Shown: piece by piece, positions 61,126 to 64,000 of the stretch
Numbering within the stretch: the first letter of the stretch is position 1
How the letters are laid out: every line of letters starts with the position of its first letter
NCBI GenBank assembly: GCA_012295275.1
Contig: CM022668.1
Location: 7,087,529 to 7,151,528, forward strand
Length of the DNA stretch: 64,000 bases
DNA from: Chrysomallon squamiferum
Taxonomy: Eukaryota > Mollusca > Gastropoda > Neomphalida > Peltospiridae
Direction of reading: 5' to 3'
Notes under the pieces: model-generated
Told to the model about the DNA's origin: nothing
Databases searched by the model: none
Seen by the model: only the letters and a program-made list of their open reading frames with translations
Position numbers and translations under genes: made by a program

Positions 61126-64000
61126 TAAGATTCAAGACATGTGTATGACAAAGACCAATACCATAATTTATCATAATTCAGTGCTGCATCCTACAGCAAG
61201 GCAGTTCCTTTGAAACTACATATAAAACATTTTCCAGACTATCTGAAATTTTTCATAATTCTTAGTACATAGTTTTTATTACTTAAATTTCTATAACAAA
61301 TTAATAATCAAATACATTATTTACACATATCATTTACACTACCTATAGACACCACAAAAATACACGGATTAATGATAATATTAATAATAGCAACACTAAT
61401 AAAAAACAAAAAAAAACCAGCAGCAAATATAGTAATAATACTTTCAGCTATCACAAACAATGTGTAAACAATATTTAACTATACAGTTTTTTTATATTCA
61501 CCACTAATTGATGCCCAGAAATTAAAGGGTCACATGCATTAATTAAAAATAATTTTAAAATGTATTTTATTAATTGTATGCAACAAGATTCTTGAAACTA
61601 GACTTACTAATAATAATCATAGTTATTAACACTGAAGTATACATATAAAGGTGGGTTGATTTTCTGCTTATAAAATATATTTTCTCTTTATGAACTAAAA
61701 TTATATTTCTGCCTTCAGTGGACTACATTTTCCCTTCATATATGATGCATACTGATGTATTTATTTAATGCAATCGTACAAATGACTATTACATATGAAC
61801 TTAGACATTTTGTTGTGAACTAACTAATGCATGAACTTTGAAATTATCAATTAAGCAGAGTAATAATGCATGTATACTTATTAATAAACAAAAATCTAAT
61901 CTGTTGAAAAAAAATTTGCACTTAGACAATTCACAGAGCAAATTCCATTTAAGACTGCCAATTCTAAAATTGTGCCAAGGATTCATATACCCAGAAAATC
62001 AGTACCCAAAACATCAGCTATATAATTTTATTATTATTACTAACAAATTACTATACTCATATTATTTCAAAAAAGTAAACAATTATGAAATAATAAAATA
62101 AAAAATATCTGCAGCCAGTGTTGTTATGAATTAGTATCACTGTTGTTTTATATTAAACTTCTTTATAAAATACATTTTCTAATGGAAGAAAGACAACTCT
62201 AATTTCACAGTCCCGAAACAGATAAAACATCTGTCACTTGAAAAAATCCAGACAAGATGACAAGCTCGTGCAGTTACAGATGAGATGTGACTGAGTTTTA
62301 ACCCTAATACTGTAACTCAAACAAACAAAACAAAACAAAAATCAACAGATATGCTAATATTTTTCAAATTAAAAAATTGTTTTAAAATTATATCAATAAG
62401 CTAATTCTCTGGCTTTATATACCTTTTACAAATCAAATTTCTTAATAAAATAAACCTTATTTCAAGACCAACTTTTTACCAAACTAAATACTATGATATA
62501 CAAAAGATTTCGACAGCTGATTTTTGTTTGTATCATATGCATAAATGCATGCTGAAATTTGTTTTGTTATGAATTCTCTAATAGTGAAACTTATTAAATA
62601 CCAAACAGCTGTCTAATCAGCTGAATTTTGTTGTTTCATATACCTGTTTCAATAATACCATGCTGAAAATAGTTTAAACACCAATTAATGCCTGCAGAGC
62701 TAAGTTTTGTTGTTTCATGTACATGTTCAACTAAGTTTTGTTGTTTCATGTACATGTTTGAACAATGGTTTAAGAACAATTAACTGCCTGCATAGTTGAG
62801 TAGTTGTTTTACATAGCTGTATGAATGCTCTAATACTGAAAAAGGTTAAGAACCAATGAACTGCCTAAGCAGACGAGTTTTGCTTCATTTGCCTGGATGA
62901 ATGATTCCATGTTGAAAATGGTTTAACTACTAGTTAACTGCCTGCACAGCTGAGTTTCTGATGCTTCGTGTACCTGTATGAATACTCTAATACTGAAAAA
63001 GGTTAAGAAGAACTAATTAATTGCAACAGCTGCTCTCTGGGCTGTCAAGAGTGTGGAGGTCACCTATTAAGTCTGCTGGATATTTTATTCATGGTCACAA
63101 TTATCTGCAGCCACAGAATTTCCCTATTCATATAGAAAATGATACCCCACTGACACATTTTGGCAATATTAACATAACAGGGAAATCCTTAATAATTTGT
63201 AATGTGATTTAAATGACATTTTCATAACATTTTTACTGTGAGCAGTTTACAAAATTAAAAAAATAAATAAGTAATAATAATAATCATAATAAATCATAGT
63301 GAAAGAAGTACATCTCAAATTCTTAATAAATTTGGATTATTTACATTAATCAGTTAAACTTGTTTCTAAATATTTTTGATAATCTAAAATCTTTTATGTT
63401 AATTTTAAATGATATAGAACATCATTGTTTCACAAATTCCCAATAATTTATTTCTTTTTATGCTAATAACAGATAACAAAAAATACACTGCCATAACAAA
63501 CCAATGCCAGAAACGTGAAAAAAACATAAGTATTAAAATGGCTTACTTTTTTTTTCATGTCATGAAAATAAATATGAAAAATGAATTATTAAAAAGATGA
63601 ACTGAAAAACCTGATCATATTTATATTTAAAATAACAACTGTCAGCCATCTTTAATATACAATTTATTATTCATGATCAATTTTTAATATTAAAAGATCA
63701 TCATAAATTATAGTTTTCTTAAGAATAATTGCTCTCAGTGATCAATTTTTATTAATCGCTATATTTACATTTAAAAACAGCTTTCTACTATTTCAGCATT
63801 ACAGTGAAAATAATGGGTGCTGCATACGATCGCAATAAATTTGTCTGTCCTGTCACCTAAAGAGACATCAGGTGAAATGTCACAGGTGACATCAGGTGCA
63901 GGTCACAGGTGCTGACATGGCAGTATGGACAATATGAATATGCACACTCAGACTGAACATATGGAAATTTTAGACAAGATTTTTATACATGTAAAACAGA
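60871..64000 (-). other. LARP4: Upstream LARP4 intron / 5' region, no exon found
   Basis: Contains a (TA)n(CA)n tract (61077-61126), a minisatellite (62560-63030) and a CAGGTG-rich patch near the end. The upstream 5' exon of LARP4 implied by the acceptor at 60871 was not found. Confidence 0.5.
62560..63030. repeat. ~90-120-bp degenerate minisatellite
   Basis: Four to five units with AATGGTTTAAGAACAATTAACTGCC, TGCACAGCTGAGTTTTG and TTGTTTCATGTACATGT; the final units share GAATACTCTAATACTGAAAA. Confidence 0.75.

Overview
The window is a stretch of an AT-rich animal genome. It shows spliced genes with GT..AG introns, long introns full of microsatellites and degenerate minisatellites, and remnants of cut-and-paste DNA transposons. 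There is nothing prokaryotic in it: no operons, CRISPR arrays or ribosome binding sites. The protein sequences are clearly metazoan. A lophotrochozoan, most likely a mollusc, is my best guess from the general character of the sequence; this is inference and not proven.

Three protein-coding genes can be built exon by exon with consistent splice phases. (1) SETD2 (H3K36 methyltransferase), minus strand, 513-20694, incomplete at its 3' end. A 35-nt first coding exon (20660-20694), a 12.0-kb intron, one giant 7,569-nt internal exon (1067-8635) and the exon that opens the AWS domain (513-632) are present. The SET, WW and SRI parts lie beyond position 1. (2) EIF1 (SUI1-family start-codon selection factor), plus strand, 21314-23963, four coding exons, 122 aa, head-to-head with SETD2 across a 619-bp shared promoter interval. 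(3) LARP4 (La-related protein 4, single orthologue of vertebrate LARP4/LARP4B), minus strand, 34459-60828, 15 coding exons and 777 aa. It has a PAM2 motif, La motif, RRM-like domain and a conserved FPPLPG segment. Two possible alternative first coding exons (52900-52956, 54348-54440) join in the same phase. EIF1 and LARP4 are convergent across about 10 kb of AT-rich sequence that probably holds the long LARP4 3'UTR. All three genes act on gene expression: H3K36 methylation during transcription, start-codon choice, and poly(A)/PABP-linked mRNA stability.

Mobile elements: a 2,847-bp element with ~630-bp terminal inverted repeats in SETD2 intron 1 (8922-11768) carrying a decayed Cys/His-rich reading frame; a 295-bp hAT-type MITE (15284-15578); and a 293-bp pogo/Tigger-like MITE with TA duplication in a LARP4 intron (46428-46720). 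Other repeats: a 165-220-bp direct repeat pair inside LARP4, several minisatellites (18.0, 33.6, 51.2, 56.8, 60.5 and 62.7 kb), and long (GA)n tracts that all lie in the same orientation, so they read (CU)n in the host pre-mRNAs.

The most unusual signal is in the intron between LARP4 coding exons 2 and 3. Four copies of a 67-bp sequence are identical to each other although their flanks have diverged. Each can fold into a hairpin with an internal pocket and a trailing ACA when read on the LARP4 strand, which makes an undescribed intron-hosted small RNA family (H/ACA-like) worth testing. A second puzzle is an isolated plus-strand coding-like exon (35686-35820) inside a LARP4 intron.
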